The notes beneath the pieces are model-generated. The model did not search any database. It saw only the letters and a list, made by a program, of their open reading frames with translations, and was not told the origin of the DNA. A stretch of 64,000 nucleotides of DNA from the NCBI RefSeq assembly GCF_004136575.1, contig NZ_NOIQ01000005.1, forward strand, positions 55,811 through 119,810. The letters are read 5' to 3'. This DNA is from Rothia koreensis (GTDB lineage: Bacteria > Actinomycetota > Actinomycetes > Actinomycetales > Micrococcaceae). Below are positions 50,951 to 58,451 of this stretch, piece by piece. Numbering within the stretch: position 1 is the first letter of the stretch; the number at the start of each line of letters is the position of its first letter. The translations under genes were made by a program, and so were the position numbers.

Positions 50951-52456
50951 TTAACTGTCGGAGCTGGCGGGCATCGCGAACGATGCACCGGAAACCGCCT
51001 TCGGCTCGGGCCACCGCTGGGTGACCACCTTGCCGCGGGTGTAGAACTTGATTCCGTCCGGACCGTAGATGTGCAGGTCGCCGAACAGCGAGTTCTTCCA
51101 GCCGCCGAAGGAGTGCCAGGCGACCGGCACCGGGAGCGGAACGTTGATGCCGATCATGCCGACCCGAACCTTGCGCTGGAAGGTGCGGGCCACGGCCCCG
51201 TTGGAGGTGAAGACGGCGGTGCCGTTCCCGTAGGGGTTCGCGTTGATGATCTCGATGGCTTCTTCCAAGGATTCCGCGCGGATCACCACGAGGACCGGCC
51301 CGAAGATTTCTTCCTCGTAGGCGCTCATCTCCTTGTTGACCTTGTCGAGAATGGTCGGACCCACGAAGAAGCCGTCCTCGTGGTCCTTGACCACCAGGTC
51401 CCGGCCGTCCAGGACGACGGCGGCACCGGATTCCTGCGCCTCCCCGACGATGCGGGTGATGCGTTCCTTGGAGGCCGGGGTGATGACCGGCCCCATGTCC
51501 GCCTCGGGATCGGTCCCCTCGGTGACCTTGATCCCGGAGGCCAGGTCCTTAACCCGGGAAACGACCTCGTCGGCGGCGTCGCCCACGGCAACCGCCACGG
51601 AAATGGCCATGCACCGCTGGCCCGCGGACCCGAACGCGGCCGCGTTGAGGTGTTCCGCGGCCATGGTCATGTCGGCGTCCGGCATGATGACGGCGTGGTT
51701 CTTCGCGCCTCCCAGGGCCTGAACGCGCTTGCCGTGCTGGGTTCCGGTCTCGTAGACGTACTTCGCGATCGGGGTGGACCCCACGAAGGAGATGCCGTCC
51801 ACGTCCGGGTGGGTCAGCAGTCCGTCGACCATTTCCTTGTCCCCGTGCAGGACGTTGAAGACGCCGTCCGGGAGCCCGGCTTCCTTCCACAGCTTGGCGA
51901 GCAGCATCGACGCGGAGGGGTCGCGCTCGGACGGCTTGAGGATGAAGGCGTTGCCCGTGGCAATCGCGACCGGTGACATCCAGAGCGGGACCATGACCGG
52001 GAAGTTGAAGGGCGTAATGCCCGCAACCACGCCGAGCGGCTGCCGGAACGAGAACACGTCGATACCGGTCGATACCTGCTCGGAGTATTCGCCCTTGAGC
52101 TGTTCGGAAATGCCGCACGCGAACTCGATGACCTCGAGACCGCGGCTCACTTCGCCCTTGGCGTCCGAAAGCACCTTGCCGTGCTCGGCGGTGATGATGC
52201 GGGCGAGTTCGTCCGTATTGGCGTGGACGAGCTCGCGGAACTTGAACAGCACCGCGGACTTCTTGGCGAGGGACATCTCTGCCCACGCCTCCCCGGCCTT
52301 CTTGGCCGAGGCGACGGCGGCCTCCAGGTCCTCCTGGCCGCCCAGGTGAAGGTTGCCGGTCACGGCACCGGTGGCAGGGTTGTAGACGTCCTGGCGGCGC
52401 TCGCCCGATCCGTCGGTTTCACTTCCATTGATGAAGTGCTTGATGTCTGTGGTCAA
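50951..52456 (-). CDS. iolA: Methylmalonate-semialdehyde dehydrogenase (CoA-acylating)
   Basis: 501 residues from TTG 52456, which has AGGAG six bases upstream. IolA/MmsA converts malonic (or methylmalonic) semialdehyde to acetyl-CoA (or propionyl-CoA), the last inositol-specific step. Typical features: ITPFNFPVMVPLWMSPVAIA, GDKEMVDGLLTHPDVDGISF, VQALGGAKNHAVIMPDADM, the Cys nucleophile in SAGQRCMAISVAV and PLPVPVAWHSFGGWKNSLFG. The gene follows iolD by 64 bases. Confidence 0.95.
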   Translation of the reverse strand: MTTDIKHFINGSETDGSGERRQDVYNPATGAVTGNLHLGGQEDLEAAVASAKKAGEAWAEMSLAKKSAVLFKFRELVHANTDELARIITAEHGKVLSDAKGEVSRGLEVIEFACGISEQLKGEYSEQVSTGIDVFSFRQPLGVVAGITPFNFPVMVPLWMSPVAIATGNAFILKPSERDPSASMLLAKLWKEAGLPDGVFNVLHGDKEMVDGLLTHPDVDGISFVGSTPIAKYVYETGTQHGKRVQALGGAKNHAVIMPDADMTMAAEHLNAAAFGSAGQRCMAISVAVAVGDAADEVVSRVKDLASGIKVTEGTDPEADMGPVITPASKERITRIVGEAQESGAAVVLDGRDLVVKDHEDGFFVGPTILDKVNKEMSAYEEEIFGPVLVVIRAESLEEAIEIINANPYGNGTAVFTSNGAVARTFQRKVRVGMIGINVPLPVPVAWHSFGGWKNSLFGDLHIYGPDGIKFYTRGKVVTQRWPEPKAVSGASFAMPASSDS

Positions 52457-52520
52457 CGTCTTCTCCTCACGGGGATTGGTGCCAAATTCTTGCACTCGGC
52501 GGGGTGTTCGAATCCGTCCG

Positions 52521-54452
52521 TCAGCCCAGAAGGGGCTTCTGTGTGGATTTCTTGCTTTCGTAAACCTTGTACGCCTCCTGTGTGGAGGACAGGTCCGAGA
52601 CCGATGCGACCGGAACGTCCCACCAGGACTCCGAGTCGGGTGCATCGATCAAGGGGTCGGAATCGACATGGATCAGGATGGGACCGGAGCCTTCGGGAGC
52701 GGCCTTGGCCCGCGTGACGGCCTCGCCCAGGTCCTTGCCCACGTTCTCGCCCGGGTCCACGCGAATCACGGTGACACCGAGGGACTCGGCGTTCGTCGCG
52801 AGATCGATGGGCAGGGTCTCTCCGGAGTCGAAGGACTGGTGCTCGTCGTCGTGGTAGCGATACTTGGTCCCGAACCGTTGGGATCCGAGGGACTCGGAGA
52901 GGGCCCCGATCGAGGCGTATCCGTGGTTCTGGATCAGCACGACGATCAGTTTGATGCCCTCGGCGACCGCGGTGACCAGTTCGGTATGCATCATCAGGTA
53001 CGAACCGTCACCGACCATCACGACGACGTCGCGGCCGTCCTGTTCGTGGAGGCTCGCACGCTTCACTCCCAGACCGCCGGCGATCTCGTATCCCATGCAC
53101 GAGTAGGCGTACTCCACGTGGTAGCCGTACGGATCCTTGACGCGCCAGAGTTTGTGCAGGTCACCGGGCAGGGAACCAGCAGCGCAGATCACGACGTCGC
53201 GATCGTCCATCGCTTCGTTCACGGTCCCGATGATCTCGTTCTGGGACGGAAGCGGCCGGTACCTCTCGGCGAACGCGGCGTCGGCGATCGAGTCCCACCG
53301 CTTCTTCTCTTCGGCCACGCGACCCGTGAGCTCCTCCGAGACGAGGCTCCCCGAGACGGCGTCGTTCATCTTCACCAGTGCCTTGCGGGCATCGGCGACC
53401 ACGGGAACCTGGGTTCCCTGCTTGTACGCGTCGAAGGAGGCCACGTTGATGTTGACGAAGGAGACCTCCGGATTCTGGAAGGCCGTCCGCGACGCGGTGG
53501 TGAAGTCCTCGTACCGCGTTCCGATCCCGATGACCAGGTCGGCTTCGGCCACGAGCGCGTTGGATGCAGTCGATCCGGTCGACCCCACCGCTCCGAGGCA
53601 CAACGGGTGGTCCCAGTCCATGACGCCGACTCCGGCCTGCGTGTACGCGACCGGGATGCCAGTGGACTCGGCGAATTGGCGCAGCTCATTGACCGCGAAG
53701 GCATAGTGCACGCCGCCGCCGGCGATGATCACGGGCTTCTTCGCGGACCGGATCTTGGCCATGGCCGCGCGGATGTCTTCATCCTCGGCCTCGGGGCGGC
53801 GGATCCGCCACTCCCGCTCGGCCAGGAACTCCTCGGGAACATCGATGCGTTCGGCCTGGACATCCTGGGGGAGAGCAATCGTGACGGCCCCTGTTTCGAC
53901 CGGGTCGGTCAGCACCCGCAGGCCGTTGAGCAGCGCGGAGAACAATTGCTCCGGGCGCCACACGCGGTCGAAGTACCGGGACACCGGCCGAAGCGTGTCA
54001 TTGACGGTGACATCGTAGGCGTCCGGGCGTTCGAGCTGCTGCAGCACCGGGTCCGTCGTCCTCGTGGCGAAGACGTCGGACGGGAACAGCAGCGCCGGCA
54101 GGCGGTTGGTCGTCGCGAGCGCCGCGCCGGTCACGAGGTTGGTGGAGCCGGGGCCGATGGAGGTGGTCGAACCGTACGTTGCCCGACGCCTGGTGTGACG
54201 AGCGTAGCCGGTGGCCTGGTGAACCATCGCCTGCTCGTTCCGCCCCTGGTAATAAGGCATGATACTGGGATCCTGCCCCTGGAACTGACGCAGGGCCTGG
54301 CCCACCCCGGCAACGTTGCCGTGGCCGAAGATGCCGAACATACCGGGAACGGTCCGCTCGCGGTACTCCTCGGATCCGATGCGATCCACGGTGTACTGCT
54401 GGCTCAGGAAGCGAACGAGCGCCTGCCCTACGGTCATGGTCTGAGTAGTCAT
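52521..54452 (-). CDS. iolD: 3D-(3,5/4)-trihydroxycyclohexane-1,2-dione acylhydrolase
   Basis: 643 residues, the usual IolD length. It is a thiamine-diphosphate enzyme of the acetolactate-synthase fold that opens the inositol-derived ring to 5-deoxy-glucuronate. Visible: TVPGMFGIFGHGNVAGVGQA, YQGRNEQAMVHQATGYAR with the ThDP Glu, and the ThDP/Mg motif VGDGSYLMMHTELVTAVAEG ending near the Asn in LIQNHGYASIG. Its ATG overlaps the stop of the aldolase-like gene by four bases. Confidence 0.96.
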   Translation of the reverse strand: MTTQTMTVGQALVRFLSQQYTVDRIGSEEYRERTVPGMFGIFGHGNVAGVGQALRQFQGQDPSIMPYYQGRNEQAMVHQATGYARHTRRRATYGSTTSIGPGSTNLVTGAALATTNRLPALLFPSDVFATRTTDPVLQQLERPDAYDVTVNDTLRPVSRYFDRVWRPEQLFSALLNGLRVLTDPVETGAVTIALPQDVQAERIDVPEEFLAEREWRIRRPEAEDEDIRAAMAKIRSAKKPVIIAGGGVHYAFAVNELRQFAESTGIPVAYTQAGVGVMDWDHPLCLGAVGSTGSTASNALVAEADLVIGIGTRYEDFTTASRTAFQNPEVSFVNINVASFDAYKQGTQVPVVADARKALVKMNDAVSGSLVSEELTGRVAEEKKRWDSIADAAFAERYRPLPSQNEIIGTVNEAMDDRDVVICAAGSLPGDLHKLWRVKDPYGYHVEYAYSCMGYEIAGGLGVKRASLHEQDGRDVVVMVGDGSYLMMHTELVTAVAEGIKLIVVLIQNHGYASIGALSESLGSQRFGTKYRYHDDEHQSFDSGETLPIDLATNAESLGVTVIRVDPGENVGKDLGEAVTRAKAAPEGSGPILIHVDSDPLIDAPDSESWWDVPVASVSDLSSTQEAYKVYESKKSTQKPLLG

Positions 54453-55423
54453 GAGATCCTCTCTTGCGCGCTCTGGTTTCGTCTGTCGCTCAGGAGCGAC
54501 GCCGCGGTGGCAACGGCGCCTTCGACGTCGCCGTCCTCCGGGTACAGGAGGGTTCGGCCCACCGTGAGTCCCTGGACGCCCGGAAGGGCGAGAGCGTCAC
54601 GCCAGGTCGAGAAGATCTCGTCGGGTGCGGCCGTCGGGTCCCCGCCCAGGAGCACCGTGGGAAGGGTGGTCGATGCCATCACTCGCTCCATGTCCTGGAC
54701 CACCGGCAGCTTCATCCAGGTCCAGGCACTCGAAGCACCCAGCGACGACGCAATACCGACGGACTTGATCACGGCCTCCGTGCTGAGGTCGTTGGCGATG
54801 CCGCCGTTGCGAGTGGTCGAGATGAAGGGCTCGACCATCGCGTACAGGCCGTTCTCGGCCAGATCGTCCACGGCATGTGCGCAGGCCTCGAGGGTCGCGG
54901 TGGTGTTCTCGTCCCCGTAGTGGATCCGGGTCAGCATTTTTCCGCCGTCGGCCCCGAGGTTTTTCAGGGTCTCCGCAGTGTGGCCGGTGAAACGGTCGTC
55001 GATCTCGTTGACCAGTCCCGACAACCCGCCACGGTTCATGGAACCGAAGACGAGCTTGCCGTCGAGCGCACCCAGGAGAAGCAGGTCGTCCAGCACGTCG
55101 GGAGAGGCCAGCACGCCGTCGACGTCGGGGTTCTGGAGCGCCGTGCGCAAACGATCGAGGAGGTCGCGGCGGTCGGCCATGGCCTCATGATCGTCCCTGA
55201 CCTTGAGGGCCCCGCGGGCCGGATGGTCGGCGGCAACGATGAAGTTCTGCTTGCCGTAGACGACGCCGGGGTGCCGCGTCCGCGCGTCGGCGGCGCGTTG
55301 CACGGCCGCGGGGTCTTCGAGACGAATCCGGGTCAAGTCTTCGTACCTGGTCGGATCGTCCGAGCCGATGTCGGGAGCAGGGAAACGGGGTATCCCCTGA
55401 ACGCGGTTGCTTTCGGTGCTCAT
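54449..55423 (-). CDS. Cgl0159-family (beta/alpha)8 aldolase-like protein
   Basis: 324 residues from ATG 55423, overlapping the iolC stop by four bases. It belongs to the Cgl0159 family of TIM barrels found in actinobacterial inositol clusters. Features: YGKQNFIVAADHPARGALKV, FGSMNRGGLSGLVNEIDDRF, GADGGKMLTRIHYGDENTTA and TWMKLPVVQDMERVM, where the Lys residues are candidates for a Schiff base. It probably takes the place of IolJ, which splits 2-deoxy-5-keto-gluconate 6-phosphate into dihydroxyacetone phosphate and malonic semialdehyde. No other IolJ candidate is in the window. The role is inferred from position. Confidence 0.85.
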   Translation of the reverse strand: MSTESNRVQGIPRFPAPDIGSDDPTRYEDLTRIRLEDPAAVQRAADARTRHPGVVYGKQNFIVAADHPARGALKVRDDHEAMADRRDLLDRLRTALQNPDVDGVLASPDVLDDLLLLGALDGKLVFGSMNRGGLSGLVNEIDDRFTGHTAETLKNLGADGGKMLTRIHYGDENTTATLEACAHAVDDLAENGLYAMVEPFISTTRNGGIANDLSTEAVIKSVGIASSLGASSAWTWMKLPVVQDMERVMASTTLPTVLLGGDPTAAPDEIFSTWRDALALPGVQGLTVGRTLLYPEDGDVEGAVATAASLLSDRRNQSAQERIS

Positions 55424-56394
55424 GCTGCGAATCCCCTTCCGCGCTCGTTGAGCAGACCCAGGACCTCGGCCGTGGTGGGCATGTCCTCCGAGCACGCGAT
55501 GCGCGAGGCGACGATCGCGCCGGCAGCGTTCGCAAAGTCCAGCACATTCTGCATGTCCCACCCGGAGAGGATCCCGTGGCAGAAGGCCCCGCCGAAGGAG
55601 TCACCCGCCCCGAGCCCGTTGCGGGTCTCCACCGCGACCGGCTCCGAAATCACCGTTTCATTCGCGGTCTTGGCCATGACTCCCTTGGAGCCCATCTTGA
55701 CGACGGCGATTTTGACGCCGGCGTCGAGCAGCCGATCCGCCTGCTCTTCGGGGGATCCGTCCCCGACTGCAACCGCGCATTCCTCGCGGTTGCCGATCGC
55801 AATGGTCACGTACTTCAGGTTCTCCCGAACCTGTTCCGTGGCGTCCTCGATCGAATCCCAGAACATGGGGCGGTAGTCGAGATCCAGGACCGTGTGCTGG
55901 TCCTCCCTCAGCTCTTCGCGCGGACGGGCCCGGTGGGCCTCGAGCTGGGCGGAACGGCTGGGATCCTGGCAGAGGCCCGTGACCGTGGACCAGAAGATTC
56001 GGCTGTCCTTGACCGCCTGGACGTCAATTTCTTCCGGCTTGATCTGGAGATCCGGCGCGGTCGGGAACCGGCCGTAGAAGTAGAGCGGGAAGTCTTCCGG
56101 GGGCTTGATAGCGCAGAACGTGGCCGGGGTCTGGAGTCCGGCCACGGGGGTCACATGGGCGTCGTCGACGCCGTACCGACGCAGTTCGCGGTGGAGGTAT
56201 TCGCCGAAGGGGTCGTCCCCGGTGCGGGTGATCACGGCCGGCTTCCGCCCGTGCTTCGCTGCGGCGACGGCCACGTTGGACGGCGAACCGCCCAAGTACT
56301 TGCCGAATGAGGTCACATCCTCCAGGCCCACTCCGATGTCGTTGGGATAGATGTCAACGCTGATCCGTCCCATGGTGAGCAAGTCGTAGCTCAT
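55420..56394 (-). CDS. iolC: 5-dehydro-2-deoxygluconokinase
   Basis: 324 residues. It is a PfkB-family kinase: MGRISVDIYPNDIGVGLEDV with YLGGSPSNVAVAAAKHGRKP as the first signature and NGLGAGDSFGGAFCHGILSG as the second, with the catalytic Asp in GAGD. It phosphorylates 2-deoxy-5-keto-D-gluconate. First gene of the main operon (iolC, aldolase, iolD, iolA, iolE, iolG), divergent from a TIM-barrel gene, with operators in the shared 278-base gap. Confidence 0.95.
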   Translation of the reverse strand: MSYDLLTMGRISVDIYPNDIGVGLEDVTSFGKYLGGSPSNVAVAAAKHGRKPAVITRTGDDPFGEYLHRELRRYGVDDAHVTPVAGLQTPATFCAIKPPEDFPLYFYGRFPTAPDLQIKPEEIDVQAVKDSRIFWSTVTGLCQDPSRSAQLEAHRARPREELREDQHTVLDLDYRPMFWDSIEDATEQVRENLKYVTIAIGNREECAVAVGDGSPEEQADRLLDAGVKIAVVKMGSKGVMAKTANETVISEPVAVETRNGLGAGDSFGGAFCHGILSGWDMQNVLDFANAAGAIVASRIACSEDMPTTAEVLGLLNERGRGFAA

Positions 56395-56508
56395 GAGCTG
56401 GCCGGTCCTTCCCGTGGTTCGTCTGCTGTCGGAGCGTCGGCCCGATGTCGGACCGAACGCCCCTTTCGGCGCCTCGCCTCGGACCACCCATGGTGATCCG
56501 TCTTACTG

Positions 56509-56559
56509 ATTACAGAGTGCCCCATGAACTTTGTCCTGTCAATGTTTTGTACAGACAAA
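56509..56559. promoter_or_regulatory. iolC divergent promoter region with two operator types
   Basis: On the minus strand AGGACA (56537-56532) and TGTAAT (56514-56509) are 17 bases apart and would drive iolC. The operator TGTCCTGTCA (56532-56541) covers that -35 box. Next to it lies the palindrome TTTGT-ACAG-ACAAA (56546-56559), like the one at 29906. No clear promoter for the plus-strand gene was found. Confidence 0.6.
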
Positions 56560-56672
56560 CTCCGTTGCCCAGTGTACTGTGACGTGACGGGGGTTACGTT
56601 TCGCGGGGTCGATGTCTCCCCGGACCTGCCCTCCCCGACCGCATCTTCTGCACGACCGCAAAGGAGCCTTCC

Positions 56673-57686
56673 ATGAAACTCGGCGTCTACAACGCGATCC
56701 TCCACGACCTCTCCCTGGACGAAGCACTCGACGAAGTGGTGAAGCTCGAACTGGACGGCATCGAGGTCAATTCCGGCGGTTTCCTTCCCCCGAAGCACCT
56801 CCCGATCGACGAGATCCTCTCCTCGGACGCAGTCGCCAAGGATTATCTAAAGCGATTCGAGGACCGCGGGCTGGAGATTCTGGGGCTGAATTGCAACGGG
56901 AACCCGCTCAATCCGGATCCGGCCATCGGCCCCGACGACGCCGACGACATCCGGCGCTCGATCCGCGCGGCAGCCGCCTTGGGACAGAAGCGCGTCGTCA
57001 CCATGTCAGGTCTGCCGGGGTCGGACCCGGACGCCCGCTACCCCGCATGGAACATCAACGCGTGGGGGTCGCACGCCCTGGACTCGCTGGAGTGGCAGTG
57101 GGACCGGGCGAGCGAATTCTGGACCGAGATCGACGAACTCGCCCGGCAGAACGACGTCAAGGTGGCGCTCGAGCTCCACCCCCAGAACCTGGTGTTCAAC
57201 CCGGCGACGGCTCGACGACTCGTGGATCGGATCGGCGCGACCAATATCGGCGTCGAACTCGATGCGTCCCACCTCTTCTGGCAGCAGATGGACCCGGTGG
57301 CCTGCGTCCGGTGGCTGGGACCGCTCGTCTACCACGCGGCCGCCAAGGACGTGCGGATCAACCGCGAGAACGCCGAAATCCACGGGGTCCTGGACGAACG
57401 GTTCCGCCGCCTCGGCCCCGAAGAACCTCGCACCCACATGGGCGGCGACGAATACGCCAACGAATGGCCGCAGGATTCCGCGTGGGACTTCGTGACCGTC
57501 GGCATCGGCCACGACGCCGACTACTGGGCCGAATTCCTGCGCGCACTGGCCGAAACGGAAAAGGCCACGGGCGAGGAGATGTGCGTCAACATCGAGCACG
57601 AGGACACCTCGATGGGCGCCATCGAAGGCCTCGAACTCGCCTCCCGCACCCTGTTCGACGCCGCCCAGCGAGCCGGCCTCCGCTGA
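56673..57686 (+). CDS. Sugar phosphate isomerase/epimerase-like TIM-barrel protein
   Basis: 337 residues with AAAGGAG before the ATG. It belongs to the xylose-isomerase-like TIM barrels (AP endonuclease 2 fold). Probable metal ligands: Glu in VALELHPQNLVF, Asp in IGVELDASHLFW, His in YHAAAKDVRINR, Glu in VNIEHEDTSM. It is distinct from IolE and IolH. It could isomerise another inosose, for example one from D-chiro- or scyllo-inositol, as known for IolI; this is inference. It is divergent from iolC and ends at a region rich in repeats. Confidence 0.85.
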   Translation: MKLGVYNAILHDLSLDEALDEVVKLELDGIEVNSGGFLPPKHLPIDEILSSDAVAKDYLKRFEDRGLEILGLNCNGNPLNPDPAIGPDDADDIRRSIRAAAALGQKRVVTMSGLPGSDPDARYPAWNINAWGSHALDSLEWQWDRASEFWTEIDELARQNDVKVALELHPQNLVFNPATARRLVDRIGATNIGVELDASHLFWQQMDPVACVRWLGPLVYHAAAKDVRINRENAEIHGVLDERFRRLGPEEPRTHMGGDEYANEWPQDSAWDFVTVGIGHDADYWAEFLRALAETEKATGEEMCVNIEHEDTSMGAIEGLELASRTLFDAAQRAGLR

Positions 57687-57997
57687 CGGGGCGGGGTCGG
57701 CGACGTCGGTCGAGCGGGGTCGGTCGGGGTCGGCGGGGCGGCTCCGGCGAGGCGCCGTCGGTCGGTCGAGGTCGGCGGGCGCAGGCGGCGTCGGGGCGCA
57801 GGGACTGACGGACGACGTCGGCCGGACGATTTTCGCAGACGAGAGCCAGCCCATCGCTGTCGAAATCTCGCTGCACCCGCGGCCATCAGCCGCAATACCC
57901 GCTGGCCACGATTCGAACCCGCGACGTCGCACGCCCGCAGGCCCGGCGACACCCCTTCCCGTCCGGTTGCGTCCCGTCCCGCCCCACAGCTTCCCGC
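57687..57997. other. G-rich low-complexity non-coding region
   Basis: The first 120 bases after the TIM-barrel gene are very G-rich on the plus strand and contain imperfect repeats of GGGGTCGG and GGTCGGCGGG; the next 190 bases show no feature I can name. Several open frames cross it but overlap on all strands and have no family signature. Confidence 0.5.
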
Positions 57998-58104
57998 GTT
58001 AGGTGGCGGTTACCCGATTCGGAGCTGCCCACCGTCGTTAGGTGGCTGCCAAACCCCCACCTAACGACGGAGAACTCCACTGAATCGGGTAACCGCCACC
58101 TAAC
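57998..58104. repeat. Nested 107-bp palindrome with GTTAGGTGG units
   Basis: An outer perfect 23-bp inverted repeat (57998-58020 with 58082-58104; the left arm begins GTTAGGTGGCGGTTACCC) encloses a GGAG/CTCC pair and an inner perfect 14-bp inverted repeat, CCGTCGTTAGGTGG (58032-58045) with CCACCTAACGACGG (58057-58070). A further CCACCTAAC follows at 58106-58114. It can form a very stable cruciform or hairpin. It lies in the convergent gap just before array C and shares the core AGGTGGC with the array units. Not coding. Confidence 0.93.
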
Positions 58105-58225
58105 ACCACCTAACTATTGACGTCATGCCCACGACGTCGGCGGACAACCCACTCTCGATCGGGCGACCACCACTGAACAGGCCTTCGCACGCCCGCGAAA
58201 CCGGAATCAGCCCCTTCGCCACCCC

Positions 58226-58406
58226 CTCGAGGTGGCAATCCCGTGCGAAAACCCCCGCGAGGTGGCAATCCCGTGCGAATTTGGCAGCCAAAATCGCTCA
58301 AATGTGCCACCTCGCGGGGAAGATCGCTCAAATCTGCCACCTCGCGGGAAAGGTCGCTCAAATTTGCCACCTCGCGGGGAAAACCGCACCGAATTGCCAC
58401 CTCGAG
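58226..58406. repeat. Palindromic repeat array C (30-bp period, 2 direct + 4 inverted units)
   Basis: Two direct units CGAGGTGGCAATCCCGTGCG start at 58228 and 58258. The centre is TTTGGC-A-GCCAAA (58280-58292). Four inverted units start at 58294, 58324, 58354 and 58384, exactly 30 bases apart. The first three read TCGCTCAAATNTGCCACCTC and the last CCGCACCGAATTGCCACCTC. The conserved GAGGTGGCA box and period equal those of array B, but the middle and distal boxes differ between the halves. It ends 46 bases before the stop of the MFS gene. Not coding. Confidence 0.94.
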
Positions 58407-58451
58407 CCCACGCCAAACCCACACGCACCGCCGCCCCCGCCAGCGGGCCGT

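Noticed and set aside
57998..58104. Integron attC site (GTTAGGT and ACCTAAC fit the R-box patterns)
   Set aside because: The boxes are in the opposite order to an attC site (GTT at the 5' end, AAC at the 3' end), no integron integrase or cassette is present, and the nested perfect stems are unlike attC.
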